NCBI RefSeq assembly: GCF_037071985.1 | Contig: NZ_JAXHDF010000001.1 | Coordinates: forward strand, 434,001 to 498,000 | Length of the DNA: 64,000 bases | Source: Pseudogracilibacillus sp037071985 | Lineage (GTDB): Bacteria > Bacillota > Bacilli > Bacillales > Amphibacillaceae | Direction of reading: 5' to 3' | In this document: positions 9,290-17,339 of the stretch, piece by piece | Position numbering within the stretch: position 1 is the stretch's first letter | How the letters are laid out: each line of letters opens with the position of its first letter | Translations under genes and position numbers: made by a program | The notes under the pieces: model-generated | Databases searched by the model: none | What the model saw: only the letters and a program-made list of their open reading frames with translations | Told to the model about the DNA's origin: nothing

Positions 9290-10612
9290 TTGAATAATAT
9301 ATTTAGAAAAAAAGGTTGGTTCTATTTCGTATTTTCTTTCTTGGCCTTTTTACTTCTATTGCAACCAAATGTAATAGAAGCGAAGACTGTTGATACGAAA
9401 GCAGAGTCTGCAATCATCGTCGATGTAAATACAGGAAAAATTTTATATGCTAAAGATGAAAATGAAGCTTTACCTCCAGCTAGTATGACTAAAATGATGA
9501 CCGAATACATCGTATTAGAAAAAATAGAAGAAGGAGAAATTGACTGGAATACAACGACTCAAATTAGTGATTATGCATACAGTATTTCAGCAAACAACAG
9601 TTTCTCGGGTGTAGGATTAACACAAAATAAAGATTATACTGTATTAGAATTATATGAAGCAATGGCTATTAATTCAGATAATGCGACAACGATTGCTCTT
9701 GCAGAATTGATTGCGGGTTCCGAAGGTGATTTTGTCAAAATGATGAATGCAAAAGCTGAGGAAATGAATTTATCTGAATTTAAATTTGTAAATTCAACTG
9801 GTTTAGATAATAAGTCCTTGGATGGTAATCATCCAGAAGGAACAAAAGCAGACGATACAAATCTTCTTTCTGCTCGTTCTGCAGCTCTTCTCGCTTATCA
9901 TTTAGTTACTGATTATCCTGAGGTTTTAGATATTTCCAGCATTCCTGAAACTGAATTTGATGGACAAACGATTCAAAACTGGAATTGGATGCTTCCACAT
10001 GATGCAACTTACTTAAAGCAATACTATTTTGAAGGCGTAGATGGGTTAAAAACTGGGCATACAAACTTAGCAGGATTTACATTTACTTCTACGGCAAAAC
10101 AAAAGGATCGTAGATTAATTACAGTTGTTATGAAGACTGCTAGTGAAGATGAAAGATTTAAAGAAACTGCAAAACTATTAGATTATGGATTTAATCAATT
10201 CGAGGTAGTAGAACTCTTTAAAGCTGGTTATAAGCTTCAAAATGAGCCATCTGTTCCTGTCGCCAAAGGGAAAGAAAAGACCGTGGATGTTGCATTAAAA
10301 GAAGGTATATCTATACCGATTGGAAAAGGAACAGAAGAAAACTATCATGTTGAGTACAATTTAGATGAAAAGGCATTTAATGAAAATGGTGAACTAGTTG
10401 CACCAATTAAAAAAGGTGACAAAGTTGGAACGGCTGAGCTCGTATTTGACGATGGGGAAGATTTTGGATATATTTTAGATGGTGATAACAAAGTATCTGT
10501 TGATCTAATTGCAACACAAGATGTAGAAAAGAAAAATTGGTTTATGCTTATGTTAGGAGCAATTGGTCAGTTTTTCACCAATTTATACCATAAATTTATG
10601 GACTTATTTTAA
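9290..10612 (+). CDS. dacA: D-alanyl-D-alanine carboxypeptidase DacA (PBP5)
   Basis: Trims the terminal D-Ala of peptidoglycan stem peptides. It has a signal peptide (FYFVFSFLAFLLLLQP, cleavage near IEAKT) and the three penicillin-binding motifs SMTK, SDN and KTG (in GLKTGHT). After the catalytic domain comes the beta-rich PBP5 C domain and an amphipathic membrane anchor (WFMLMLGAIGQFFTNLYHKF). Start TTG 9290 is chosen because GGAGG at 9275-9279 precedes it; an in-frame ATG at 9257 has no comparable site. The position before pdxS is conserved in Bacillus. Confidence 0.93.
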   Translation: MNNIFRKKGWFYFVFSFLAFLLLLQPNVIEAKTVDTKAESAIIVDVNTGKILYAKDENEALPPASMTKMMTEYIVLEKIEEGEIDWNTTTQISDYAYSISANNSFSGVGLTQNKDYTVLELYEAMAINSDNATTIALAELIAGSEGDFVKMMNAKAEEMNLSEFKFVNSTGLDNKSLDGNHPEGTKADDTNLLSARSAALLAYHLVTDYPEVLDISSIPETEFDGQTIQNWNWMLPHDATYLKQYYFEGVDGLKTGHTNLAGFTFTSTAKQKDRRLITVVMKTASEDERFKETAKLLDYGFNQFEVVELFKAGYKLQNEPSVPVAKGKEKTVDVALKEGISIPIGKGTEENYHVEYNLDEKAFNENGELVAPIKKGDKVGTAELVFDDGEDFGYILDGDNKVSVDLIATQDVEKKNWFMLMLGAIGQFFTNLYHKFMDLF

Positions 10613-10630
10613 TTCAAGGGGGATTTTAAT

Positions 10631-11479
10631 ATGATTGATTTTAAAAGAGGCGGCGTCATCATGGATGTAATAAATGCCGAACAAGCACGTATCGCTGAAC
10701 AATCTGGTGCAGTTGCTGTTATGGCATTGGAACGGGTACCTTCTGATATTCGTAAAGAAGGTGGCGTAGCAAGAATGGCTGATCCGACAATTACACAAGA
10801 AGTTATGGAGGCAGTCTCTATTCCGGTAATGGCTAAAGGAAGAATCGGTCATATTGTAGAAGCTCGTGTGCTTGAATCTTTAGGTGTCGATTGCATTGAT
10901 GAAAGTGAAGTTTTAACACCAGCGGATGATGTATTCCATATTAAAAAGTCTGATTTTACAGTTCCATTCGTATGTGGCTGCCGAAATATTGGAGAAGCTG
11001 CTCGCCGTATCGGTGAAGGAGCAAAAATGCTACGTACAAAAGGTGAACCAGGAACAGGTAATATTGTTGAAGCGGTACGCCATTTACGTCAGATTAATGC
11101 AGAAATTAAACAATTGGTATCTATGAGTGCAGATGAAGTAATGGTATTTGCACGTGACAACAGTGCTCCATTTGATGTATTAATGGAAATCCGTGAACAA
11201 GGACGTTTACCAGTTATCAATTATGCAGCAGGTGGTGTAGCAACTCCTGCCGACGCAGCGTTAATGATGGAATTAGGGGCCGACGGAGTATTCGTTGGAT
11301 CTGGAATTTTTAAATCAGACAACCCTGAAAAATTTGCTAAAGCAATCGTTGAAGCAACAGCTAATTATCAAGATTATAAGTTAATTGCAGAATTATCTAA
11401 GGATTTAGGGACAGCGATGAAAGGAATTGAAATGAGTACGTTACAAGGCTTTGATCGCATGGCTGATCGCAGTAAATAA
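10631..11479 (+). CDS. pdxS: Pyridoxal 5'-phosphate synthase subunit PdxS, N-terminally short
   Basis: Makes PLP from ribose 5-phosphate, glyceraldehyde 3-phosphate and ammonia. Catalytic residues are conserved: Asp12 in VIMDV (family Asp24), Lys69 in SIPVMAKGR (Lys81) and Lys137 in LRTKGEPGTGN (Lys149). The protein has 282 residues against about 294 in B. subtilis. The difference is at the N-terminus, which begins MIDFKRGGVIMDV, so about 12 residues forming helix alpha-N are missing. An in-frame TAA (the dacA stop) and AAGGGGGA before the ATG rule out a longer start. No pdxT follows, although it normally does; the next gene is serS. See findings. Confidence 0.95.
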   Translation: MIDFKRGGVIMDVINAEQARIAEQSGAVAVMALERVPSDIRKEGGVARMADPTITQEVMEAVSIPVMAKGRIGHIVEARVLESLGVDCIDESEVLTPADDVFHIKKSDFTVPFVCGCRNIGEAARRIGEGAKMLRTKGEPGTGNIVEAVRHLRQINAEIKQLVSMSADEVMVFARDNSAPFDVLMEIREQGRLPVINYAAGGVATPADAALMMELGADGVFVGSGIFKSDNPEKFAKAIVEATANYQDYKLIAELSKDLGTAMKGIEMSTLQGFDRMADRSK

Positions 11480-11484
11480 ATAAA

Positions 11485-11512
11485 TTGCAATTCCCTCAAT
11501 TTATGATATGCT
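11485..11512 (+). promoter_or_regulatory. SigA-type promoter of the serS leader
   Basis: TTGCAA (11485-11490), 16-base spacer, TATGCT (11507-11512), placed just after pdxS and just before the T-box leader. The call rests on motif match only. Confidence 0.5.
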
Positions 11513-11519
11513 AACGAAA

Positions 11520-11764
11520 AGATAAATAAAAATTGTAATGATAGGAATTAGTATTAACTAGCTTTTTTCCTAGAGAGTCGATGGTTGGTGTAAATCGATA
11601 AAAAGCGGTTAGGAATCCATCCTTGAACAAATTTATGATAAATAAATTCGGCTTGTTCCGTTACCAACAATAAAGCTGGGAGATAAGATAATTATCTTCA
11701 ATTTGGGTGGCAACGCGGGAAAAACTCTCGTCCCTGATTTTATTAGGGATGGGAGTTTTTTGTT
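11520..11764 (+). promoter_or_regulatory. T-box riboswitch of serS
   Basis: The leader carries an AGAGAG element and a stem-I apical region (TCGATGG..GGTG..ATCGA). The conserved T-box GGGTGGCAACGCGGGA lies at 11705-11720. An intrinsic terminator (AACTCTCGTCCCT / AGGGATGGGAGTT followed by TTTTTT) occupies about 11723-11762. Uncharged tRNA-Ser would pair with the T-box and allow read-through into serS. A TCC triplet within GGAATCCATCCTTGAAC is a plausible Ser specifier, but I have not folded the leader. Confidence 0.9.
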
Positions 11765-11816
11765 TTATGGTTAAAATACCATACAATTGTAAAATTTCTT
11801 AGGAAGGAGCATTAGT

Positions 11817-13088
11817 ATGTTAGATCGTAAATTATTAAGAAATAATTTTGAAGAAGTGAAAGAAAAATTAACACATCGCGGAGAAGATTTATCGGAATTA
11901 GATAATTTTGTACAATTAGATCAGCGCCGACGTGTTATTATTATGGAAGTAGAAGAATTAAAAGCAAAAAGAAACGAAACATCTAAGCAAATCTCTATTA
12001 TGAAAAGAGAAAAGAAGGATGCTTCTTCATTAATTCAGGAAATGCAAGAAGTTGGAAAGAAAATAAAGAATTTAGATACTGAATTAGAAGAAGTTGATAA
12101 TAAACTGGAACATGTCATGTTATCAATACCTAATATTCCACATGAAAGTGTGCCAGTTGGAGAAGATGAAGAAGATAATGTAGAAGTGAGAACTTGGGGA
12201 GAAAAACCTTCTTTCGACTTTGAAGTCCAGCCTCATTGGGATATTGCAACTAATTTAGAGATTGTTGACTTTGAACGGGCTGCAAAAGTAACTGGAAGCC
12301 GTTTTGTTTTTTATAAAGGATTAGGTGCTCGGTTAGAAAGAGCTCTTATGAGTTTCATGATGGATTTACATGCAGATGAACATGACTATGTAGAAATGAT
12401 CCCCCCTTACTTAGTAAATCGAAAAAGTTTAACAGGGACTGGTCAATTACCAAAATTTGAAGATGATGCTTTTTTAATAGAAGAATGGGATTATTTCTTA
12501 ATTCCAACTGCTGAAGTTCCTGTCACGAACTATCATCGTGATGAAATTTTAAAAGAAGATGAGTTACCAAAAAAATACGTTGCCTATAGTGCTAATTTCC
12601 GTTCAGAGGCTGGATCTGCCGGACGTGATACGAGAGGACTTATAAGACAACATCAATTTAATAAGGTTGAACTTGTTAATTTTGTAAAACCTGAAGATTC
12701 TTATGATGCTTTAGAGGTGTTAACCAATCAAGCTGAAAAGGTACTACAATTGCTTGAATTACCTTATCGAGTAATGAGTATGTGTACAGGAGATTTAGGA
12801 TTTACTGCAGCTAAAAAGTATGATATTGAAGTATGGATACCCGCACAAGAAACATATCGTGAAATCTCTTCATGTTCAAATTTTGAAGATTTCCAAGCAA
12901 GACGTGCTGGGATCCGTTATCGAAATAATGAAGGAAAATTAGAATATGTCCATACATTAAACGGATCAGGACTTGCGATTGGCAGAACGGTAACAGCAAT
13001 TATTGAAAATTACCAGCAAGAAGATGGGTCAGTTGTCATTCCAGAAGTGCTTCGTCCATATATGGGTGGGAAAGACATTATTAAATAA
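11817..13088 (+). CDS. serS: Seryl-tRNA synthetase
   Basis: Class II aminoacyl-tRNA synthetase charging tRNA-Ser, 423 residues. The N-terminal 100 residues form the long coiled-coil arm that grips the tRNA-Ser variable arm. Motif 2 is visible as SAGRDTRGLIRQHQF and motif 3 as LNGSGLAIGRTVTAIIENYQ. It follows its T-box by about 50 bases with an AGGAAGGAGC site. A tRNA-Ser gene lies 180 bases downstream, as in B. subtilis. Confidence 0.98.
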   Translation: MLDRKLLRNNFEEVKEKLTHRGEDLSELDNFVQLDQRRRVIIMEVEELKAKRNETSKQISIMKREKKDASSLIQEMQEVGKKIKNLDTELEEVDNKLEHVMLSIPNIPHESVPVGEDEEDNVEVRTWGEKPSFDFEVQPHWDIATNLEIVDFERAAKVTGSRFVFYKGLGARLERALMSFMMDLHADEHDYVEMIPPYLVNRKSLTGTGQLPKFEDDAFLIEEWDYFLIPTAEVPVTNYHRDEILKEDELPKKYVAYSANFRSEAGSAGRDTRGLIRQHQFNKVELVNFVKPEDSYDALEVLTNQAEKVLQLLELPYRVMSMCTGDLGFTAAKKYDIEVWIPAQETYREISSCSNFEDFQARRAGIRYRNNEGKLEYVHTLNGSGLAIGRTVTAIIENYQQEDGSVVIPEVLRPYMGGKDIIK

Positions 13089-13221
13089 TGTTAAATTAAG
13101 AAAGGTCTTTCACTAACGAAACATTCGAACTGATTTAAAGATAAAAAAGACTTTGATTACGTTCGAATGTTTCTAATGAAATATCACATCAGGATTTTTT
13201 AAAAAAATTAATAGAAAAATA

Positions 13222-13250
13222 TTGACAACATGAAAAAAATCATGTATATT
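13222..13250 (+). promoter_or_regulatory. SigA promoter of tRNA-Ser
   Basis: Consensus TTGACA (13222-13227), 17-base spacer, TATATT (13245-13250), with the tRNA 5' end 16 bases further on. Confidence 0.8.
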
Positions 13251-13266
13251 ATAAAATGTTGCTAGT

Positions 13267-13359
13267 GGAGGAATACCCAAGTCTGGCTGAAGGGATCGGT
13301 CTTGAAAACCGACAGGGGTGTCAAAGCCCGCGGGGGTTCGAATCCCTCTTCCTCCTCCA
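13267..13359 (+). tRNA. tRNA-Ser (anticodon UGA)
   Basis: A 93-base class II tRNA. The acceptor GGAGGAA pairs with TTCCTCC. The anticodon loop CTTGAAA in CGGTCTTGAAAACCG gives anticodon TGA. A long variable arm and the T-loop GGTTCGAATCC follow, and CCA is encoded. The discriminator base is T where Bacillus tRNA-Ser usually has G. Confidence 0.95.
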
Positions 13360-13375
13360 TTCATATAAAAGTTAT

Positions 13376-13412
13376 AACAGTATCCTGGATTATTTCCTAG
13401 ATGCTGTTTTTT
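13376..13412 (+). terminator. Terminator of tRNA-Ser
   Basis: A stem AACAGTATCCTGG / CCTAGATGCTGTT is followed by TTTT, beginning 17 bases after the tRNA. Confidence 0.75.
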
Positions 13413-13482
13413 AATTTGAAACAGCAATTAGGTATATATATTCATTTACATGGTATATTATAAAAATAACTGTATTTAACAG

Positions 13483-13511
13483 TTGACAAAAAGGCTAGAA
13501 CAACATAATAT
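13483..13511 (+). promoter_or_regulatory. SigA promoter of the proC leader
   Basis: TTGACA (13483-13488), 17-base spacer, TAATAT (13506-13511), upstream of a T-box leader. Confidence 0.75.
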
Positions 13512-13519
13512 TTAACTAA

Positions 13520-13772
13520 TATAATTGAATATATGAAGACTATGAATAGACGAGTAAATTGTGTTCCTTGCCAAAAGAGAGTGGAATTCATCGGCTGAAA
13601 GATTCCATTGGATAAGACGTAATTGAACCTAACTAGGAGTCGTTGGTTAAAAAAACTAACCGCATGTTGCGTTAAAACGATAAAGTGGGCATTTACGATG
13701 TCAAATTAGGTGGTACCGCGGATTTAACTTCATTTTCCGTCCTTATTATAGGATGAAATGAGGTTTTTTTAA
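13520..13772 (+). promoter_or_regulatory. T-box riboswitch of proC, probable proline specifier
   Basis: The leader has AGAGAGTGGAATTCATCGG..GATTCCAT, typical of stem I. The segment ATTGAACCTAACTAGG can place CCT (Pro) as the specifier codon. The T-box AGGTGGTACCGCGG lies at 13708-13721, and a terminator with a TTTTTTT tail at about 13727-13770. A proline specifier fits the downstream pyrroline-5-carboxylate reductase. The specifier assignment is by eye and should be confirmed by folding. Confidence 0.88.
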
Positions 13773-13808
13773 TGGAAAAATATGAAGCACGAAAAAGGAG
13801 TTAAAAGA

Positions 13809-14621
13809 ATGATTCAAAAAATTGCCTTCATCGGTGCCGGTTCTATGGCTGAAGCAATCATCGAAGGAATGGTTAATAAAAAAGTAGTAAAAAGTGAATA
13901 CATTTATGTGGCCAATAAAGAAAATGAAGCAAGACTTGAGGAATTAAAGGCTAAATATAATATAGTTGGTAATACAAACAAAGAAGAAGTAATTCAAGAT
14001 TCAGATGTCGTTATATTTGCGACCAAACCATATGATATGGAAAATGCTATACTGGATACGAGAGAATTTATTCAACCGCATCATTTAGTAATTTCCGTCG
14101 TTGCTGGAATATCAACTGATTTTATTACTGATCGATTAGGAAAAGAGGTAGCTGTCATTCGTTCCATGCCAAATACATCGGCTGCCGTTGGTTATTCGGC
14201 CACTGCAATAACAAAAGGAAAGTATGCAACGGACGCTCATTTATTAATAGCAGAAAGGCTCTTTAAAGCAATAGGCACTGTTTCAGTAGTGGATGAAGAT
14301 AAAATGCACATCGTAACTGGAATTTCCGGAAGTGGCCCAGCATATGTATATTATTTAGTTGAAGCAATGGAGAAGGCGGCTCATGAAGAAGGATTAGACG
14401 AAAATACGACGAAACAATTAATTACTCAGACAATTATTGGTGCTGGTGAAATGTTAAAACAGGCAAAAGATCCTGTAAATGTATTAAGAGAGAATGTTAC
14501 GAGTCCAAACGGAACTACTGCAGCAGGCATTCAGACATTGTCAGAATATCAATTTCAAGAAGCAGTAGTAAATTGTGTTAAAAATGCGACAAAACGATCC
14601 GTTGAATTAGGAGAAGATTAA
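13809..14621 (+). CDS. proC: Pyrroline-5-carboxylate reductase
   Basis: Reduces pyrroline-5-carboxylate to proline with NAD(P)H. The N-terminal Rossmann motif is FIGAGSMAEAI, and the C-terminal dimer domain contains GISGSGPAYVYYL and TSPNGTTAAGI, the family signature. ATG 13809 is preferred over ATG 13782 because AAAGGAG ends 9 bases before it and gives the standard start MIQKIAFIGAGSM (270 residues). T-box control by tRNA-Pro suggests this enzyme serves proline synthesis in response to starvation, comparable to ProI/ProH types in Bacillus. Confidence 0.95.
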   Translation: MIQKIAFIGAGSMAEAIIEGMVNKKVVKSEYIYVANKENEARLEELKAKYNIVGNTNKEEVIQDSDVVIFATKPYDMENAILDTREFIQPHHLVISVVAGISTDFITDRLGKEVAVIRSMPNTSAAVGYSATAITKGKYATDAHLLIAERLFKAIGTVSVVDEDKMHIVTGISGSGPAYVYYLVEAMEKAAHEEGLDENTTKQLITQTIIGAGEMLKQAKDPVNVLRENVTSPNGTTAAGIQTLSEYQFQEAVVNCVKNATKRSVELGED

Positions 14622-14645
14622 TAATCTACAGTGGAGGTGAAGGAC

Positions 14646-14939
14646 TTGTCTTTACCGAAATGTGCACATTGTCAAATGGATTGGCATTATGGAGAATCTG
14701 TTAAAAATTTATTGTTTTTAACATGCCCTTATTGTAAGGAGAAAAATTATGCCCGAAAGTTTCGTTTAAGAGATATTCTTTTTTCACTCTCCATTTCGAT
14801 TATTATGTTATTCATTTTCCCATTCATGGATATTCTGTTTTTATGGAGAACTATTTTTGGAATGGTCGCGCTCATCGTATACTTATTAACCTATCCGGTT
14901 AATTTAAGGCTAACGAAAGAAGAAGAACCATTGTTCTAG
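14646..14939 (+). CDS. CXXC-20-CXXC zinc-ribbon membrane protein
   Basis: A small protein of about 97 residues. It has an N-terminal zinc ribbon, CAHC and CPYC spaced about 20 residues apart, then a basic stretch and two predicted membrane helices (LFSLSISIIMLFIFPFMDIL and MVALIVYLLTYPV). This matches the TIGR04104-type CXXC-20-CXXC family of Firmicutes, whose function is unknown. Start TTG 14646 is chosen behind GGAGGTGAAGG; GTG 14631 is part of that site. It begins 24 bases after proC and could be cotranscribed with it. Confidence 0.75.
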   Translation: MSLPKCAHCQMDWHYGESVKNLLFLTCPYCKEKNYARKFRLRDILFSLSISIIMLFIFPFMDILFLWRTIFGMVALIVYLLTYPVNLRLTKEEEPLF

Positions 14940-14945
14940 AAACAT

Positions 14946-14989
14946 GAAAATCGTTGGATGTAGAGAACGGTATCTTTCCAACGATTTTC
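14946..14989. terminator. Hairpin between convergent genes
   Basis: A perfect 13-base inverted repeat (GAAAATCGTTGGA / TCCAACGATTTTC) with an 18-base loop lies just after the CXXC protein and before the end of the convergent yaaH. There is no strong T run, so terminator activity is likely but not certain. Confidence 0.5.
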
Positions 14990-15038
14990 AAGCAAATAAC
15001 AAAATGAGAAGTGTAATGGTTTGATGAATTTAATTTTT

Positions 15039-16331
15039 TTATGATTCTCTTTTTTTTGTAATAATAAAATTGTCGTTAAGCAGCAACCAGTTTTGCGGAA
15101 AAGAAAGACCTAACTTCCAATATGCAATACCAAGTAGATCTAACCGCTTAATTAAATCAAACTTAGCCTGAATAGATCTTGCATCTTCAAACCAAACAAT
15201 ATGTTCTCGACGTTGGTTGTCATAATAGGTAAAGAAAGGTGCTTGTGCTGTTTCGTCATACTGAATAGCAGCATTATTTTCACGTGCGATCCGGATAGCT
15301 TGTTGAGGACTTACTGCACGCGCAAAACTCTCTCCTCTAACAAAAGGTAACGTCCAATCATATCCGTATAAATTTTGTCCCATTAATATTTTATTGGGAG
15401 GAATTTCAGTTATAGCATAGTTTAGAACTCGTTCCACTTCATTGATTGGAGAAACAGGAAGTGGAGGTCCTGCACTATAACCCCACTCATACGTCATTAA
15501 AACAACGAAATTATCAATTTCTCCGTGTACTCTATAGTCATGAGCTTCATAAAGTAATCCTTGTTGTGTTGCACTTGTTTTCGGCGCAAGCGCGGCTGAT
15601 AATAATAATCCAGCTTGTTCTAATCGAGGTTTTATTTTTCTTAAAAATTCATTATATGCTTCACGATCATCTTGGGGAATAAATTCAAAATCAAAATGGA
15701 CATCTTGGAAACCGCCTGCCGTAGCAGTATTAATAATTTCATCGATTAATCTATTTTGCACGGCTTGAACGGTTAAAATAATATGGGCTAATTCAGAACT
15801 GAAAGAATCTCCTTCTAAATTTGTTACGACAAAAGAAAGATACGTTCGATTATTTTCTGCTATTTCTCGAAATCGATCAAGCGGTGGTGCTGTTAAGCTT
15901 CCATCACGGTTAACTCGGTAACTAAATGGAGCCAAGTATGTTAAAAAAGGTGTATTTTTTTCGACAGCGTTTTCCAATACTGGAGAGACCGTATTCCCAA
16001 TTGGTTCTGCATAACCGAAACTAGTAATCGTAGGCTTTGGTCTCGGAGGAATATAGAGTCTTAAACCTACAGGGAGGACTGCATTAAGCTGAATATTATT
16101 TATTCGTGCAAGTTCTTCTCTGGAGATATTAAACCGGCGTGCAATCGAGAATAACGTATCTCCTTGTTTAACAAAGTAATACTGACCGATAATTGGAATG
16201 ACGAGCGCTTGCCCAACAACTAAATTTGGTGTTTCCAGTTCATTCGCTTCAGTAATAGAAAAAATGGATGTGTTATATGTATTTGCAATTGTAAATAAGG
16301 TATCCCCACGGGCTACAACGTGTATTTGCAA
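15039..16331 (-). CDS. yaaH: LysM-GH18 spore glycosidase (YaaH/SleL type)
   Basis: A 430-residue spore cortex or coat glycosidase. Two LysM repeats (starting HVVARGDTLFTIANTYN and YFVKQGDTLFSIARRFN) bind peptidoglycan. A glycosyl hydrolase 18 barrel follows, with the catalytic DxE-type strand FQDVHFDFEFIP. The length and domain order are those of B. subtilis YaaH and B. cereus SleL, N-acetylglucosaminidases that act on cortex muro-delta-lactam peptidoglycan at germination. There is no signal peptide, as expected for a mother-cell protein deposited on the spore. Its position beside tadA is conserved. Confidence 0.92.
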   Translation of the reverse strand: MQIHVVARGDTLFTIANTYNTSIFSITEANELETPNLVVGQALVIPIIGQYYFVKQGDTLFSIARRFNISREELARINNIQLNAVLPVGLRLYIPPRPKPTITSFGYAEPIGNTVSPVLENAVEKNTPFLTYLAPFSYRVNRDGSLTAPPLDRFREIAENNRTYLSFVVTNLEGDSFSSELAHIILTVQAVQNRLIDEIINTATAGGFQDVHFDFEFIPQDDREAYNEFLRKIKPRLEQAGLLLSAALAPKTSATQQGLLYEAHDYRVHGEIDNFVVLMTYEWGYSAGPPLPVSPINEVERVLNYAITEIPPNKILMGQNLYGYDWTLPFVRGESFARAVSPQQAIRIARENNAAIQYDETAQAPFFTYYDNQRREHIVWFEDARSIQAKFDLIKRLDLLGIAYWKLGLSFPQNWLLLNDNFIITKKRES

Positions 16332-16420
16332 TTTTCTTCCTCCTTTCTATATGAATGCTAATTACAACCTATGAAATTAAGATAAAGAATATACTATATT
16401 TATGTAAGAAGTGATAAATC

Positions 16421-16882
16421 GTGAATGATAAAAAATATATGGAAAGCGCTATAAGTGAAGCACATAAAGCTAAACAACTTGGTGAAGTACCAATTGGAGC
16501 AGTAATTGTATGTGATGATACGATCATTGCTTCAGGACATAATGTACGGGAGAAAACTCAATCAACCCTCTCTCATGCGGAGTTGATAGCTATTCAGCAA
16601 GCGAATGAAGTAATTGGCAGCTGGAGATTGGAAGACTGTACTCTTTATATTACGTTAGAGCCATGCCCAATGTGTGCGGGTGCTATCGTTCAATCTAGAA
16701 TAAAACGAGTAGTATATGGGGCAAATGATCCGAAAGCGGGTTGCGCTGGAACATTGATGAACTTACTTCAAGAGGAAAGATTTAATCATCAGGTAGAAGT
16801 TACATCTGGCATTCTTGAAGAAGAATGTAGCGCGCTTTTAACAGATTTTTTCCGTGAGTTACGTCAGAAAAGAAAACAGTAA
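16421..16882 (+). CDS. tadA: tRNA adenosine(34) deaminase TadA
   Basis: Converts wobble adenosine 34 of tRNA-Arg(ACG) to inosine. It has 153 residues with the zinc deaminase motifs HAE (SHAELIAIQQ, proton-shuttling Glu) and PCPMCAGAI (two zinc Cys). The start is GTG. It lies immediately before the SRP RNA, as yaaJ does in B. subtilis. Confidence 0.96.
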   Translation: MNDKKYMESAISEAHKAKQLGEVPIGAVIVCDDTIIASGHNVREKTQSTLSHAELIAIQQANEVIGSWRLEDCTLYITLEPCPMCAGAIVQSRIKRVVYGANDPKAGCAGTLMNLLQEERFNHQVEVTSGILEEECSALLTDFFRELRQKRKQ

Positions 16883-16914
16883 ATATGTAATTTTTTACAA
16901 TGAATCAGTTCTTA

Positions 16915-16943
16915 TTGCAAATTAAATAATAAAAATGTATAAT
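16915..16943 (+). promoter_or_regulatory. SigA promoter of the SRP RNA
   Basis: TTGCAA (16915-16920), exactly 17 bases, TATAAT (16938-16943); the RNA would start about seven bases later at 16951. Confidence 0.85.
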
Positions 16944-16950
16944 GGAGAGT

Positions 16951-17220
16951 ACCGTGCTAGGTGGGGAGGTAGCGGTGCCCTATAACTTGCAATCCGCTAT
17001 AGCAAGACTGAATTCCCATTTTAGGTGCGGCGTTTTTATGGCCTGCCTTAAGGGATTGGTGTTGACGTTTAGGTCCCGCGCAACAGGAACCCATGAACCC
17101 TGTCAGATCCGGAAGGAAGCAGCAGTAAGTGGTCATTCTTGTGTGCCGTGGGGTAGCCTAGGCCGAGCCATGAACTTAAGTAACGCATAGGGACGTCGTA
17201 TCGATAATGGGTGCACGGTA
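16951..17220 (+). ncRNA. ffs: Signal recognition particle RNA, large Bacillus type (scr)
   Basis: About 270 bases, matching the 271-base B. subtilis scRNA. The ends ACCGTGC and GCACGGT pair. The conserved Ffh-binding helix 8 is visible as CCTGTCAGATCCGGAAGGAAGCAGCAG with its GGAA loop. A large Alu-like domain precedes it. The adjoining promoter and terminator fit. In B. subtilis dnaX-yaaK-recR follows; here a siderophore operon does. Confidence 0.95.
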
Positions 17221-17235
17221 TTACATATAAAACAT

Positions 17236-17270
17236 AACCTCTTGTCAGTGTTATTGACAAGAGGTTTTTA
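17236..17270 (+). terminator. Terminator of the SRP RNA
   Basis: A perfect 12-base stem (AACCTCTTGTCA / TGACAAGAGGTT), six-base loop and TTTTT tail lie 16 bases after the RNA 3' end. Confidence 0.9.
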
Positions 17271-17339
17271 ATTTGGACTAAAGTTGAAACCAGAGCATTT
17301 GCTGGAAGCTTGGCAAATGCTCCACTCTTGTATGTGCTT

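Noticed and set aside
13173..13427. 84-codon ORF antisense to tRNA-Ser
   Set aside because: It overlaps the tRNA and its promoter on the opposite strand; this is a known artefact around tRNA genes.
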